Source: Streptomyces sp. NK08204 (GTDB taxonomy: Bacteria; Actinomycetota; Actinomycetes; Streptomycetales; Streptomycetaceae). From it: a DNA stretch of 64,000 bases. The notes below the pieces were generated by a model, which saw only the letters and a program-made list of their open reading frames with translations, made no database searches and was not told the DNA's origin. Position 1 is the stretch's first letter. Each line of letters starts with the position of its first letter. The position numbers were made by a program, and so were the translations under genes. Below are positions 40,640 to 50,616 of this stretch, one piece after another. The stretch is from assembly GCF_020400585.1 (NCBI RefSeq), contig NZ_JAINVF010000003.1, positions 248,001 to 312,000 on the forward strand. The letters run 5' to 3'.

Positions 40640-41709
40640 TGAAGCAGATCCTGTTCTCAGGAGTCATTGGCCTCTTCCTGACGCTGGTCGGCACCCCGCT
40701 GCTGATCAAGCTCCTCGCCCGCAAGGGCTACGGCCAGTACATCCGTGACGACGGTCCGCGCGAGCACGCCAGCAAGCGCGGTACGCCCACCATGGGCGGT
40801 ATCGCCTTCATCCTGGCGACGATCGCCGCGTACTTCCTGAGCAAGCTCATCACCGGCTACCCCCCGACCTACTCCGGACTGCTGGTCCTCGGCCTGATGT
40901 TCGGCATGGGCCTGGTCGGCTTCCTGGACGACTACATCAAGATCGTCAAGCGGCGCTCGCTGGGCCTGCGGGCGAAGGCGAAGATGGCCGGCCAGCTGAT
41001 CGTCGGCATCGCCTTCGCGGTGCTGTCGCTGATGTTCTCCGACGCCCGCGGCAACACCCCGGCCTCCACCAAGCTGTCGTTCATCACCGACTTCGGCTGG
41101 TCGATCGGCCCCGTGCTGTTCGTGATCTGGGCGCTGTTCATGATCCTCGCGATGTCGAACGGCGTGAACCTCACCGACGGTCTGGACGGCCTCGCCACCG
41201 GCGCCTCCGTCCTCGTCTTCGGCGCCTACACGTTCATCGGCGTCTGGCAGTTCCAGGAGTCCTGCGCCAACGCGCAGACCCTGACCAACCCGGGTGCCTG
41301 CTACGAGGTGCGCGACCCTCTCGACCTCGCCGTGGTCGCCTCCGCGCTGATGGGCGCCTGCCTGGGCTTCCTTTGGTGGAACACCTCGCCCGCGAAGATC
41401 TTCATGGGCGACACCGGCTCGCTCGCCCTCGGCGGTGTCCTCACCGGCCTGGCCATCCTCTCCCGCACGGAGCTGCTGGTGGCCATCATGGGCGGCCTGT
41501 TCGTCCTCATCACCATGTCGGTCGTCATCCAGGTCGGCTCGTTCCGGCTCACCGGCAAGCGCGTCTTCCGGATGGCACCCCTCCAGCACCACTTCGAACT
41601 CAAGGGCTGGTCCGAAGTGCTCGTGGTGGTCCGTTTCTGGATCATCCAGGGCATCTGTGTCATCGTCGGACTGGGCCTCTTCTACGCGGGATGGGCAGCG
41701 GACAAGTGA
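40636..41709 (+). CDS. mraY: Phospho-MurNAc-pentapeptide transferase MraY
   Basis: Integral membrane enzyme that makes lipid I; 357 residues and about ten helices. Conserved loops are GTPTMGGIAFIL, DDYIKI, NLTDGLDGLATG, FMGDTGSLALGG and APLQHHFELKGWSEV. Starts ATGATG, overlapping murF by four bases; its end overlaps murD as GTGA. Target of nucleoside antibiotics made by many Streptomyces. Confidence 0.96.
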   Translation: MMKQILFSGVIGLFLTLVGTPLLIKLLARKGYGQYIRDDGPREHASKRGTPTMGGIAFILATIAAYFLSKLITGYPPTYSGLLVLGLMFGMGLVGFLDDYIKIVKRRSLGLRAKAKMAGQLIVGIAFAVLSLMFSDARGNTPASTKLSFITDFGWSIGPVLFVIWALFMILAMSNGVNLTDGLDGLATGASVLVFGAYTFIGVWQFQESCANAQTLTNPGACYEVRDPLDLAVVASALMGACLGFLWWNTSPAKIFMGDTGSLALGGVLTGLAILSRTELLVAIMGGLFVLITMSVVIQVGSFRLTGKRVFRMAPLQHHFELKGWSEVLVVVRFWIIQGICVIVGLGLFYAGWAADK

Positions 41710-43151
41710 CCTCCTCGGTGCCCACTGGGCCTTCTGAGTTCCAGGGCAAGCACGTGACCGTCGCCGGGCTCGGTGTCTCCGGCGTCCCGGCGGCCAAGGT
41801 GCTGCACGCACGCGGCGCGATCGTCACGGTCGTCAACGACGGCGACGACGCCCGCGCCCGCGAGCAGGCCGCTCAGCTGGAGGCGCTCGGCATCACCGTG
41901 CGCCTGGGCGACGGGGCAACCCTGCCGGAGGGCACCGAGCTGATCGTCACCGCGCCCGGCTGGAAGCCGGACAAGCCGCTGTTCCTCGCGGCCGAGCAGG
42001 CGGGCGTGCCCGTCTGGGGCGACGTCGAGCTGGCCTGGCGCCTGCGCGGCCTGGACGGCAGAAAGGCAGCCCCCTGGCTCGCCGTGACCGGCACCAACGG
42101 CAAGACGACGACCGTGCAGATGCTCGCGTCGATCCTGAAGGCGGCCGGGCTGCGCACCGCCGCGGTCGGCAACATCGGCGTCTCGCTGCTGGACGCGGTC
42201 CTCGGCAACGGGGAGTACGGCGATCTCGACGTACTCGCCGTGGAGCTGTCCAGCTACCAGCTCCACTGGGCGCCCTCCCTGCGCGCCCACTCCGCGGCCG
42301 TCCTCAACCTCGCCCCCGACCACCTCGACTGGCACGGCTCCATGGAGGCCTACGCCGCCGACAAGGGCCGTATCTACGAAGGCAATCGGGTCGCCTGCGT
42401 CTACAACGTGGCGGACAAGGCCACCGAGGACCTGGTGCGCGAGGCGGACGTCGAAGAGGGCTGCCGTGCGATCGGGTTCACCCTCGGTGCGCCCGGGCCC
42501 TCCCAACTCGGCGTCGTGGACGGCATCCTGGTCGACCGCGCCTTCGTGGAGAACCGGCACAAGAACGCGCAGGAGCTGGCCGAGGTCGCCGACGTCAACC
42601 CGCCGGCCCCGCACAACATCGCCAACGCCCTTGCCGCCGCGGCCCTCGCCCGCGCCTTCGGGGTGCCCCCCACGGCCGTGCGCGACGGTCTGCGGGCCTT
42701 CCGCCCGGACGCCCACCGCATCGCGCACGTCGCCGACATCGACGGCGTCGCCTACGTGGACGACTCCAAGGCGACCAACACCCATGCGGCGGAAGCCTCG
42801 TTGGCGGCATATGAACCGATCGTATGGATCGCGGGCGGTCTCGCGAAGGGTGCCGTCTTCGACGAACTGGTCGCCAGGTCGGCACAGCGGCTTCGCGGCG
42901 CGGTCCTGATCGGCGCCGACCGCGCGCTGATCCGCGAGGCCCTCGCGCGACACGCCCCGGAAGTACCCGTGGTCGACCTCGACCGGACCGACACTGGGGC
43001 GATGCTTCAGGCGGTGACGGAGGCGAAGCGGCTGGCACAGCCCGGCGACACGGTGCTGCTGGCCCCGGCCTGCGCCTCCATGGACATGTTCACCAATTAC
43101 AACCAGCGCGGTGACGCGTTCGCGGCGGCGGTCCGCGAACTCGGAGCCTGA
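41706..43151 (+). CDS. murD: UDP-MurNAc-L-alanine:D-glutamate ligase MurD
   Basis: Cytoplasmic Mur ligase of 481 residues. N-terminal UDP-binding domain VTVAGLGVSGVPAAKVLHARG, ATP loop AVTGTNGKTTTVQMLASIL, VELSSYQLHWAPSLRAHSAAVLNLAPDHLDWHGSMEAYAADK, NPPAPHNIANALAAAALA and DDSKATNTHAAEASLAAY. GTG 41706 overlaps the mraY stop; ATG 41691 would extend by five residues. Confidence 0.95.
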   Translation: MTSSVPTGPSEFQGKHVTVAGLGVSGVPAAKVLHARGAIVTVVNDGDDARAREQAAQLEALGITVRLGDGATLPEGTELIVTAPGWKPDKPLFLAAEQAGVPVWGDVELAWRLRGLDGRKAAPWLAVTGTNGKTTTVQMLASILKAAGLRTAAVGNIGVSLLDAVLGNGEYGDLDVLAVELSSYQLHWAPSLRAHSAAVLNLAPDHLDWHGSMEAYAADKGRIYEGNRVACVYNVADKATEDLVREADVEEGCRAIGFTLGAPGPSQLGVVDGILVDRAFVENRHKNAQELAEVADVNPPAPHNIANALAAAALARAFGVPPTAVRDGLRAFRPDAHRIAHVADIDGVAYVDDSKATNTHAAEASLAAYEPIVWIAGGLAKGAVFDELVARSAQRLRGAVLIGADRALIREALARHAPEVPVVDLDRTDTGAMLQAVTEAKRLAQPGDTVLLAPACASMDMFTNYNQRGDAFAAAVRELGA

Positions 43152-43218
43152 CCCGGCCGCCTGCCGGGCGGATTGTGGGAGGGACGCGTGGGACGGTCGG
43201 CGTTCAGTGGAGGCGTTG

Positions 43219-44592
43219 ATGTCCGGTAGCCGTACGGGCCGTCCGCCGGTCCAGCGGGCCGTCCGGCGGCCCGTCGTTCCCCGTCCCCCGGGCGACAACC
43301 CCGTACGACGGCTGTACACGCGGGCGCGCAGGGCCTGGGACCGGCCGTTGACCGCCTACTACCTGATCCTCGGCGGCAGTCTGCTGATCATCGTGCTCGG
43401 CCTGGTGATGGTCTACTCGGCCTCCCAGATCACCGCGCTCCAGCTCGCGCTGCCCGGGTCGTACTTCTTCCGCAAGCAGTTCCTCGCCGCGCTCATCGGT
43501 GGCGCACTGCTGTTCGCGGCCTCACGCATGCCGGTGAAACTGCACCGGGCGCTGGCCTACCCGATCCTCGCCGGTGCCGTGTTCCTGATGGCCCTGGTGC
43601 AGGTGCCGGGGATAGGGATGGCGGTCAACGGCAACCAGAACTGGATCTCCCTCGGCGGCTCCTTCCAGATCCAGCCCAGCGAGTTCGGCAAGCTCGCCCT
43701 GGTGCTGTGGGGCGCGGACCTGATGGCCCGCAAGCAGGAGAAGAGGCTGCTGACCCAGTGGAAGCACATGCTGGTGCCACTGGTGCCGGTCGCCTTCATG
43801 CTGCTCGGGCTCATCATGCTCGGCGGGGACATGGGCACCGCGATCATTCTCACAGCGATCCTGTTCGGCCTGCTGTGGCTGGCCGGCGCCCCGACCAGGC
43901 TGTTCGCCGGCGTGCTGTCCATCGCCGCGGTGATCGGCGTGATCCTGATCAAGACCAGCCCCAACCGGATGGCCCGGCTCGCCTGCATCGGCGCCACCCG
44001 GCCCAGGACCGGCGTCGCCGACTGCTGGCAGGCCGTACACGGCATCTACGCCCTCGCCTCCGGCGGACTCTTCGGCTCCGGCCTCGGTGCGAGTGTGGAA
44101 AAATGGGGCCAACTCCCGGAAGCCCACACCGACTTCATCTTCGCCGTCACCGGTGAGGAACTGGGGCTGGCCGGGACACTGTCGGTGCTCGCCCTGTTCG
44201 CGGCTCTAGGCTATGCGGGTATCCGCGTGGCCGGACGCACGGAGGACCCCTTCGTGAGGTACGCCGCGGGAGGTGTGACCACCTGGATCACCGCCCAGGC
44301 GGTGATCAACATCGGTGCGGTGCTCGGCCTGTTGCCGATCGCCGGCGTCCCCCTCCCGCTGTTCTCCTACGGAGGGTCCGCCCTGCTGCCGACCATGTTC
44401 GCCATCGGGCTGCTGATCGCCTTCGCGCGCGACGAGCCCGCTGCGCGGGCGGCGCTTGCGATGCGGCAACCTCGCTTTGGTAGAAAGCGGGCGGGAGACC
44501 CAGCGCCTGTCGGAAGGCCGGCCGGAGCTCCTCGGAGATGGAACACGATGCGACGGCGTGCCTCGGCGGCGCGTACGTCCGGAGAGCGGTGA
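43219..44592 (+). CDS. ftsW: Lipid II polymerase FtsW (SEDS family)
   Basis: Septal peptidoglycan glycosyltransferase that works with FtsI; 457 residues, about ten helices. SEDS motifs are VMVYSASQITALQL, VNGNQNWISLGGSFQIQPSEFGKLALVLW, PEAHTDFIFAVTGEELGLAG and GVPLPLFSYGGSALLPTMFAIGLLI. ATG 43219 follows GGAGG; an upstream in-frame region overlapping murD is unlikely to be coding. The C-terminal ~50 residues are basic and cytoplasmic. Confidence 0.94.
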   Translation: MSGSRTGRPPVQRAVRRPVVPRPPGDNPVRRLYTRARRAWDRPLTAYYLILGGSLLIIVLGLVMVYSASQITALQLALPGSYFFRKQFLAALIGGALLFAASRMPVKLHRALAYPILAGAVFLMALVQVPGIGMAVNGNQNWISLGGSFQIQPSEFGKLALVLWGADLMARKQEKRLLTQWKHMLVPLVPVAFMLLGLIMLGGDMGTAIILTAILFGLLWLAGAPTRLFAGVLSIAAVIGVILIKTSPNRMARLACIGATRPRTGVADCWQAVHGIYALASGGLFGSGLGASVEKWGQLPEAHTDFIFAVTGEELGLAGTLSVLALFAALGYAGIRVAGRTEDPFVRYAAGGVTTWITAQAVINIGAVLGLLPIAGVPLPLFSYGGSALLPTMFAIGLLIAFARDEPAARAALAMRQPRFGRKRAGDPAPVGRPAGAPRRWNTMRRRASAARTSGER

Positions 44593-44598
44593 ATTTCG

Positions 44599-45687
44599 GT
44601 GCATGTCGTACTCGCCGGCGGAGGAACCGCGGGCCACATCGAGCCCGCGCTCGCCCTCGCGGACGCCCTGCGCAGGCAGGACCCGACCGTGGGGATCACG
44701 GCCCTGGGCACGGAGCGGGGACTGGAGACCCGGCTCGTTCCGGAGCGCGGCTACGAGCTGGCGCTGATCCCGGCGGTGCCGCTGCCCCGCAAGCCCACGC
44801 CGGAGCTGATCACCGTCCCGGGCCGGCTGCGCGGCACGATCAAGGCCGCCGAGCAGATCCTGGAGCGCACCAAGGCCGACGTCGTGGTGGGCTTCGGCGG
44901 TTATGTCGCCCTGCCCGGCTACCTGGCCGCCAAGCGGCGCGGCGTGCCCATCGTGATCCACGAGGCCAACGCGCGCCCCGGTCTGGCCAACAAGATCGGC
45001 TCGCGGTACGCCGCCCGGGTCGCCGTCTCCACTCCGGACAGCAAGCTGCGCGACGCCCGCTACATCGGCATCCCGCTGCGTCGCTCCATCGCCACCCTGG
45101 ACCGTGCCGCCGCCCGCCCCGAGGCCCGCGCCCGCTTCGGCCTCGACCCCAACCTGCCCACGCTGCTCGTCTCCGGCGGCTCCCAGGGCGCCCGCCGCCT
45201 CAACGAGGTCGTCCAGCAGGTCGCGCCGTGGCTGCAGCAGGCCGGCATCCAGATCCTGCACGCGGTCGGCCCGAAGAACGAACTGCCGCAGGTGCAGCAG
45301 ATGCCGGGAATGCCCCCGTACATCCCGGTAAGTTACCTGGACCGGATGGACCTCGCGTACGCCGCGGCCGACATGATGCTCTGCCGTGCGGGCGCGATGA
45401 CCGTCGCCGAACTCTCCGCCGTCGGACTCCCGGCCGCCTACGTGCCGCTGCCCATCGGCAACGGTGAACAGCGGCTCAACGCACAGCCGGTGGTGAAGGC
45501 GGGCGGCGGACTCCTCGTCGACGACGCGGAACTCACGCCCGAGTGGGTGCAGCAGAACGTCCTGCCTGTGCTCGCCGACCCGCACCGCCTGTACGAGATG
45601 TCCCGCGCGGCAAGCGAGTTCGGCCGCCGGGACGCCGACGAACTGCTCGTCGGCATGGTGTACGAGGCGATCGCCTCGCGCCGTTAG
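44599..45687 (+). CDS. murG: UDP-GlcNAc:lipid I GlcNAc transferase MurG
   Basis: GT-B enzyme that makes lipid II on the inner membrane face; 362 residues. N-terminal G-loop [46 protein letters not shown], second G-loop [17 protein letters not shown], and [37 protein letters not shown] 44599 is six bases after ftsW. In many bacteria murC follows here; it is absent and ftsQ comes next. Confidence 0.96.
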   Translation: MHVVLAGGGTAGHIEPALALADALRRQDPTVGITALGTERGLETRLVPERGYELALIPAVPLPRKPTPELITVPGRLRGTIKAAEQILERTKADVVVGFGGYVALPGYLAAKRRGVPIVIHEANARPGLANKIGSRYAARVAVSTPDSKLRDARYIGIPLRRSIATLDRAAARPEARARFGLDPNLPTLLVSGGSQGARRLNEVVQQVAPWLQQAGIQILHAVGPKNELPQVQQMPGMPPYIPVSYLDRMDLAYAAADMMLCRAGAMTVAELSAVGLPAAYVPLPIGNGEQRLNAQPVVKAGGGLLVDDAELTPEWVQQNVLPVLADPHRLYEMSRAASEFGRRDADELLVGMVYEAIASRR

Positions 45688-45713
45688 GACCGTATGACGA
45701 AAGGGCAGTGAGC

Positions 45714-46508
45714 GTGGCCGGACCGACGACCGCCGAGCGCGGAGAACGCCAGCAGGAGTCGTCCGGCCCGCCGCCCGTCCGCCGGTGGGCCGGGCTCCGC
45801 CTTCGCACGACCGCCCTCGTGGCCGCGGCCCTGGTGCTCCTCGGGGCCGGTTCCGTCTGGGTGTTGTACGGATCGGAGTGGCTGCGTGTGCGGCACGTGT
45901 CGGTGTCGGGCGTGCGCGTGCTGACCCCCGCCGAGGTGCGCGAGGCCGCCGCCGTACCCGTCGGGTCGCCGCTGGTCTCCGTCGACACGGATGCCATCGA
46001 AGCCCGACTTCGCCGGAGATTGCCCCGAATTGACACCGTTGACGTGGTCCGTTCCTGGCCTCATGGGATCGGTCTGGAAGTGACCGAGCGAACTCCGGTA
46101 CTGCTTGTCCGAAAAGGGCGGAACTTCATCGAAGTGGACAGGGAAGGTGTCCGGTTCGCCACGGTTCCGCACGCGCCGAAAGGTGTTCCGGCGCTGGAAC
46201 TGACCGCTTCCCGGTCGGGGCCCGGCGCGGCGAGCTTCCGGCGCTTCGGCGCCGGCCGACTCGTGCGCGAGGCGGTCCGGGTCGCGGGCGACCTGCCGGC
46301 CGCCGTCGCACGGGACACCCGGAGCGTCCAAGTCCGTTCATACGACGACATCTCGCTGGAGTTGAGCGGCAACCGCACGATCGCGTGGGGCAGCAGCGAG
46401 GGCGGCGGCGTCAAGGCGCGGGCCCTCACAGCACTCATGAAAGCAGCTCCCGGCGCGCGGCACTTCGACGTCAGTGTCCCCACCGCCCCGGCGTCAGCGG
46501 GGAGTTGA
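45714..46508 (+). CDS. ftsQ: Cell division protein FtsQ
   Basis: Bitopic divisome protein of 264 residues. A cytoplasmic arm precedes a membrane helix (TTALVAAALVLLGAGSVWVLY). A POTRA domain (WLRVRHVSVSGVRVLTPAEVREAAAVPVGSPLVSVDTDAIEARLRR) and the beta domain (RSWPHGIGLEVTERTPVLLV, FIEVDREGVRFATV) follow. GTG 45714 follows AAAGGG. The 278 bp after it carry the ftsZ promoters. Confidence 0.93.
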   Translation: MAGPTTAERGERQQESSGPPPVRRWAGLRLRTTALVAAALVLLGAGSVWVLYGSEWLRVRHVSVSGVRVLTPAEVREAAAVPVGSPLVSVDTDAIEARLRRRLPRIDTVDVVRSWPHGIGLEVTERTPVLLVRKGRNFIEVDREGVRFATVPHAPKGVPALELTASRSGPGAASFRRFGAGRLVREAVRVAGDLPAAVARDTRSVQVRSYDDISLELSGNRTIAWGSSEGGGVKARALTALMKAAPGARHFDVSVPTAPASAGS

Positions 46509-46598
46509 CGCACATCAGCGCAGGCCAGCACCCTGGTTGGGCATGCCTATGGCTGATCACATAGGGTGAAAAGAAAAACGGGAGGTTCGGCGTGTTCG

Positions 46599-46628
46599 TT
46601 GAACGGGCGCCACTTGTCGACTTAGTGT
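46599..46628 (+). promoter_or_regulatory. ftsZ promoter with GACAC (WhiA-type) motifs
   Basis: TTGAAC (46599-46604), 18-bp spacer, TAGTGT (46623-46628). GTGTC at 46625-46629 (GACAC on the other strand) overlaps the -10, and GACAC at 46654-46658 lies downstream. WhiA binds GACAC, and ftsZ is a known WhiA/WhiB target in sporulating Streptomyces. Other promoters may lie in this gap. Confidence 0.6.
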
Positions 46629-46664
46629 CAGGTTCAGAAGACTCCAAGGAACAGACACACTGGT

Positions 46665-46689
46665 AACCCTAAACTTCAGGGTTAGGGTT
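46665..46689. repeat. AACCCT / AGGGTT repeat in the ftsZ leader
   Basis: AACCCT (46665-46670) is complementary to AGGGTT at 46678-46683, which is directly repeated at 46684-46689. Either copy can form a short hairpin in the ftsZ leader; the tract is AT-richer than its surroundings. Confidence 0.7.
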
Positions 46690-46786
46690 CGGGTCGGCGT
46701 TCGGACCGTCCCATTCGGCATCTGTCGTCCCGGTACGGGCCACCGTCCGGCGGCGACAACGTAATTCGAGGCGAGAGGCCTTCGAC

Positions 46787-47992
46787 GTGGCAGCACCGCA
46801 GAACTACCTCGCAGTCATCAAGGTCATCGGTGTCGGCGGCGGTGGTGTCAATGCCATCAACCGGATGATCGAGGTCGGTCTCAAGGGCGTCGAGTTCATC
46901 GCCATCAACACCGACGCACAGGCGCTGTTGATGAGCGACGCCGACGTGAAGCTCGACGTCGGCCGCGAACTCACCCGCGGACTCGGCGCCGGAGCCAACC
47001 CGGCCGTCGGCCGCAAGGCTGCCGAGGACCACCGCGAGGAGATCGAGGAGGTCCTCAAGGGGGCCGACATGGTCTTCGTGACGGCCGGTGAAGGCGGCGG
47101 CACCGGCACCGGCGGAGCCCCCGTCGTGGCCAACATCGCGCGCTCGCTGGGCGCTCTCACCATCGGCGTGGTCACGCGCCCGTTCACCTTCGAGGGACGG
47201 CGCCGCGCGAACCAGGCCGAGGACGGCATCGCCGAGCTGCGCGAAGAGGTCGACACCCTCATCGTCATCCCCAACGACCGGCTGCTGTCCATCTCGGACC
47301 GCCAGGTCTCGGTCCTGGACGCCTTCAAGTCCGCCGACCAGGTCCTGCTCTCCGGCGTCCAGGGCATCACCGACCTCATCACCACGCCCGGTCTGATCAA
47401 CCTCGACTTCGCCGACGTGAAGTCGGTCATGTCCGAGGCGGGTTCGGCCCTCATGGGCATCGGCTCGGCCCGCGGCGACGACCGTGCGGTGGCCGCCGCC
47501 GAGATGGCGATCTCCTCGCCGCTGCTGGAGGCGTCCATCGACGGTGCCCGGGGCGTGCTGCTCTCCATCTCCGGCGGCTCCGACCTCGGTCTGTTCGAGA
47601 TCAACGAGGCCGCCCAGCTGGTCAGCGAGGCCGCCCACCCCGAGGCCAACATCATCTTCGGTGCCGTCATCGACGACGCCCTCGGCGACGAGGTGCGGGT
47701 CACCGTGATCGCGGCCGGCTTCGACGGCGGCCAGCCGCCGGCCCGCCGGGACAACGTCCTCGGCTCGGCGACCTCGTCGGCCCCCTCCCGTCGTGAGGAG
47801 CCCGCCCCGGCGCGGCAGCCCGAGCCCAGCCGTCCGTCCTTCGGCACGCTCGGCAGCGTGACCCCGAAGGAGGAGCCGGAGCCCGCGCCCGAGCCGGTGG
47901 CCGACATCCCGGTCGCCCCGCCGGTCCCGCCGTCGCGGACCTACGCGGACAGCGCGGCCGAGGAGCTGGACGTGCCGGACTTCCTCAAGTGA
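46787..47992 (+). CDS. ftsZ: Cell division GTPase FtsZ
   Basis: Tubulin homologue that forms the Z-ring or, in aerial hyphae, ladders of rings; 401 residues. [15 protein letters not shown], tubulin signature [25 protein letters not shown], and the T7 loop region. A ~75-residue Pro/Glu-rich linker leads to the C-terminal peptide LDVPDFLK that binds SepF and other partners. GTG 46787. Its stop overlaps the pgeF start (GTGA). Confidence 0.97.
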   Translation: MAAPQNYLAVIKVIGVGGGGVNAINRMIEVGLKGVEFIAINTDAQALLMSDADVKLDVGRELTRGLGAGANPAVGRKAAEDHREEIEEVLKGADMVFVTAGEGGGTGTGGAPVVANIARSLGALTIGVVTRPFTFEGRRRANQAEDGIAELREEVDTLIVIPNDRLLSISDRQVSVLDAFKSADQVLLSGVQGITDLITTPGLINLDFADVKSVMSEAGSALMGIGSARGDDRAVAAAEMAISSPLLEASIDGARGVLLSISGGSDLGLFEINEAAQLVSEAAHPEANIIFGAVIDDALGDEVRVTVIAAGFDGGQPPARRDNVLGSATSSAPSRREEPAPARQPEPSRPSFGTLGSVTPKEEPEPAPEPVADIPVAPPVPPSRTYADSAAEELDVPDFLK

Positions 47993-48717
47993 TAGGACAG
48001 CGCGAGAGCGTGAGCGGCGCGCACTTCGCCTTCACCGACCGGTGGGGCGGGGTGAGCGCCGCTCCGTATGAGGAGCTGAACCTCGGGGGAGCCGTCGGTG
48101 ACGACCCCGAGGCGGTACGGGGTAACCGGGAGCTGGCGGCGAAGACCCTCGGACTGGACGCCGGCCGGGTCGTCTGGATGAACCAGGTGCACGGCGGAGA
48201 CGCGGCAGTGGTCGAGGAGCCCTGGGGCGACCGGCCGGTGCCGGAGGTCGACGCGATCGTCACCGCCCGCCGCGGACTCGCCCTCGCCGTCCTCACCGCC
48301 GACTGCGTGCCGGTCCTGCTGGCCGACCCCGTCGCCGGTGTCGTCGCCGCGGCCCACGCGGGCCGGCCCGGCATGGTCAAGGGGGTCGTGCCCGCAGCCG
48401 TACGGGCGATGGTCGGACTCGGCGCCGAGCCGGGCCGGATCGTCGCCCGCACCGGACCGGCCGTGTGCGGCCGGTGCTACGAAGTGCCCGAGGCGATGCG
48501 CACCGAGGTGGCCGCCGTCGAACCGGCGGCGCACGCTGTCACGAGCTGGGGCACCCCGTCGGTCGACGTGAGCGCCGGAGTGCACGCGCAGCTCGACCGG
48601 CTCGGGGTGGGCGACCGGGCGCAGTCGCCGGTGTGCACGCTGGAGTCGGACGACCACTTCTCGTACCGCCGCGACGGCGCGACCGGGCGCCTCGCGGGCT
48701 ATGTCTGGCTGGACTGA
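47989..48717 (+). CDS. pgeF: Peptidoglycan editing factor PgeF (YfiH/YlmD family)
   Basis: Multicopper-oxidase-like laccase-domain protein, 242 residues. Homologues remove mis-incorporated L-Ser from UDP-MurNAc or act on purine nucleosides. Motifs are [52 protein letters not shown] and C-terminal [22 protein letters not shown] 47989 overlaps ftsZ. Confidence 0.92.
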   Translation: MIGQRESVSGAHFAFTDRWGGVSAAPYEELNLGGAVGDDPEAVRGNRELAAKTLGLDAGRVVWMNQVHGGDAAVVEEPWGDRPVPEVDAIVTARRGLALAVLTADCVPVLLADPVAGVVAAAHAGRPGMVKGVVPAAVRAMVGLGAEPGRIVARTGPAVCGRCYEVPEAMRTEVAAVEPAAHAVTSWGTPSVDVSAGVHAQLDRLGVGDRAQSPVCTLESDDHFSYRRDGATGRLAGYVWLD

Positions 48718-48723
48718 TGGGGC

Positions 48724-49443
48724 ATGACGGACCGTAAGACCGAAATCGCCGCGAATCTGGCGAAAGTGGAGGAGCGCATCACCGCCGCGTGCAACGCGGC
48801 GGGACGCACGCGGGACGAGGTGACCCTGATCGTGGTCACCAAGACCTACCCGGCGAGCGATGTGCGGATCCTGTCCGAACTCGGTGTACGCCATGTCGCC
48901 GAGAACCGTGACCAGGACGCGGCGCCCAAGGCCGCCGCGTGTGCGGATCTGCCCCTGAATTGGCACTTTGTCGGTCAGTTGCAGACCAATAAGGTGCGAT
49001 CCGTGGTCAGTTACGCGAATTTCGTGCAGTCTGTCGATCGTGCCCGACTCGTCACCGCACTGTCGAGGGAGGCGGTGCGGGCGGGGCGCGAGGTGGGCTG
49101 TCTCATCCAGGTCGCGCTGGACGCGGGGGTGAGCGGGCGCGGGGAGCGCGGAGGCGTCGCGCCCGAAGGAATCGAAGAGTTGGCCGACCTTGTCGCCGGG
49201 GCTCCCGGACTGCGGCTCGACGGCCTGATGACCGTCGCCCCGCTCACCGGTGAGTACGCGGGACGCGAACAGGCGGCGTTCGAGCGGCTCATGGATTTGT
49301 CGACCGACCTGCGCCGAGCCCATCCGGCTGCAACCATGGTGTCGGCAGGGATGAGCGTGGACCTCGAACAGGCCGTGGCTGCCGGGGCGACACATGTGCG
49401 CGTCGGTACCGCGGTACTCGGAGTCCGCCCCAGGCTCGGGTAA
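48724..49443 (+). CDS. YggS-family PLP-binding protein (YlmE)
   Basis: Pyridoxal-phosphate homeostasis protein of 239 residues, alanine-racemase-like barrel. The PLP lysine is in [16 protein letters not shown]. Others are [25 protein letters not shown] and [31 protein letters not shown] 48724 is six bases after pgeF. YlmE lies next to sepF in many Gram-positive bacteria; a role in division is suspected but unclear. Confidence 0.93.
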   Translation: MTDRKTEIAANLAKVEERITAACNAAGRTRDEVTLIVVTKTYPASDVRILSELGVRHVAENRDQDAAPKAAACADLPLNWHFVGQLQTNKVRSVVSYANFVQSVDRARLVTALSREAVRAGREVGCLIQVALDAGVSGRGERGGVAPEGIEELADLVAGAPGLRLDGLMTVAPLTGEYAGREQAAFERLMDLSTDLRRAHPAATMVSAGMSVDLEQAVAAGATHVRVGTAVLGVRPRLG

Positions 49444-49571
49444 CGTCGCCAGGAAGTCGGACCACAGCAGAAAATATGGTCAATGCCGCCGAAGGCGGGC
49501 ACAACGACCGCGTGGATCGCGGGCACTTGGCAGTCGTCAGCCGATCCACCACAGAGCGGAGGACTCAGAGC

Positions 49572-50213
49572 ATGGCCGGCGCGATGCGCAAGATGGCGGT
49601 CTACCTCGGCCTCGTGGAGGACGATGGGTACGACGGCCGCGGATTCGACCCCGATGACGACTTCGAGCCCGAGCTGGACCCGGAGCCCGAGCGGGACCAC
49701 CGACGGCACGACTCGTCGCACCAGTCGCACAGCGCACACCAGTCCCAAAGGGACGAAGAGGTGCGAATCGTGCAACCGCCCGTGCAGCGCGAGCCGGTGG
49801 CCCGTTCGACTTCGCTCGCTGCGGAATCCGGACGTCCGGCGCGGATCGCGCCCGTGGCGTCCATCACACAAGAACGTCAGTCCCTGGAGAAGAGCGCACC
49901 GGTGATCATGCCCAAGGTCGTGTCGGAACGAGAGCCTTACCGGATCACCACGCTTCACCCGCGGACCTACAACGAGGCCCGTACCATCGGGGAACACTTC
50001 CGTGAGGGCACCCCGGTGATCATGAATCTGACTGAGATGGACGACACAGATGCGAAGCGACTTGTCGACTTTGCGGCTGGTTTGGTGTTTGGTCTTCACG
50101 GCAGCATCGAGCGGGTGACGCAGAAGGTGTTCCTGTTGTCTCCTGCTAACGTCGATGTCACGGCGGAGGACAAGGCCCGCATCGCAGAGGGCGGGTTCTT
50201 CAACCAGAGCTGA
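49572..50213 (+). CDS. sepF: Cell division protein SepF
   Basis: Membrane anchor for FtsZ; 213 residues. The N-terminal amphipathic helix [20 protein letters not shown] is followed by an acidic, His/Ser/Gln-rich linker (30-120). The SepF core ([67 protein letters not shown]) polymerizes and binds the FtsZ tail. ATG 49572 follows GGAGG. The 128-bp gap to YlmE may hold a promoter. Confidence 0.95.
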   Translation: MAGAMRKMAVYLGLVEDDGYDGRGFDPDDDFEPELDPEPERDHRRHDSSHQSHSAHQSQRDEEVRIVQPPVQREPVARSTSLAAESGRPARIAPVASITQERQSLEKSAPVIMPKVVSEREPYRITTLHPRTYNEARTIGEHFREGTPVIMNLTEMDDTDAKRLVDFAAGLVFGLHGSIERVTQKVFLLSPANVDVTAEDKARIAEGGFFNQS

Positions 50214-50273
50214 GACGCACGAGCTGACCGAAGTACGGAAAAGGCACGAAACGGGGAGAGGGAAGTCCAGGCC

Positions 50274-50564
50274 ATGAGCGTGTTCGCGCAGGTGATCTAC
50301 ATCGCGCTGATGGTGTTTCTCGTTGTGCTGATCTTCCGGCTGGTCATGGACTACGTCTTCCAGTTCGCCCGCTCGTGGCAACCCGGCAAGGCGATGGTGG
50401 TCGTACTGGAGGCCACCTACACTGTCACCGATCCACCGCTGAAGCTTCTGCGGCGGTTCATCCCGCCGCTGCGTCTCGGGGGCGTGGCGCTCGACCTGTC
50501 CTTCTTCGTACTGATGATCATCGTTTACATTCTCATCTCCATTGCGCAGAGCTTCGTGAGATGA
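50274..50564 (+). CDS. sepG: YggT-family membrane protein SepG (YlmG)
   Basis: A 96-residue membrane protein with two helices (VIYIALMVFLVVLIFRLVMDYVF and VALDLSFFVLMIIVYILISIAQ) and the YggT loop TDPPLKLLRRFIPPLRLGGVALDL. In S. coelicolor SepG positions SsgB at future septa and affects spore nucleoid compaction (established knowledge). ATG 50274 follows GGGGAGAGGG. Confidence 0.92.
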   Translation: MSVFAQVIYIALMVFLVVLIFRLVMDYVFQFARSWQPGKAMVVVLEATYTVTDPPLKLLRRFIPPLRLGGVALDLSFFVLMIIVYILISIAQSFVR

Positions 50565-50616
50565 GGGTGGACGATACGGGCTTGCCGACTGCCGATGACT
50601 ACGTTGAGGTGAAGAG

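Noticed and set aside
46665..46689. AGGGTT repeat as a telomere-like or mobile-element end
   Set aside because: Only two copies, inside the ftsZ leader of a conserved cluster, with no transposase or target duplication nearby.
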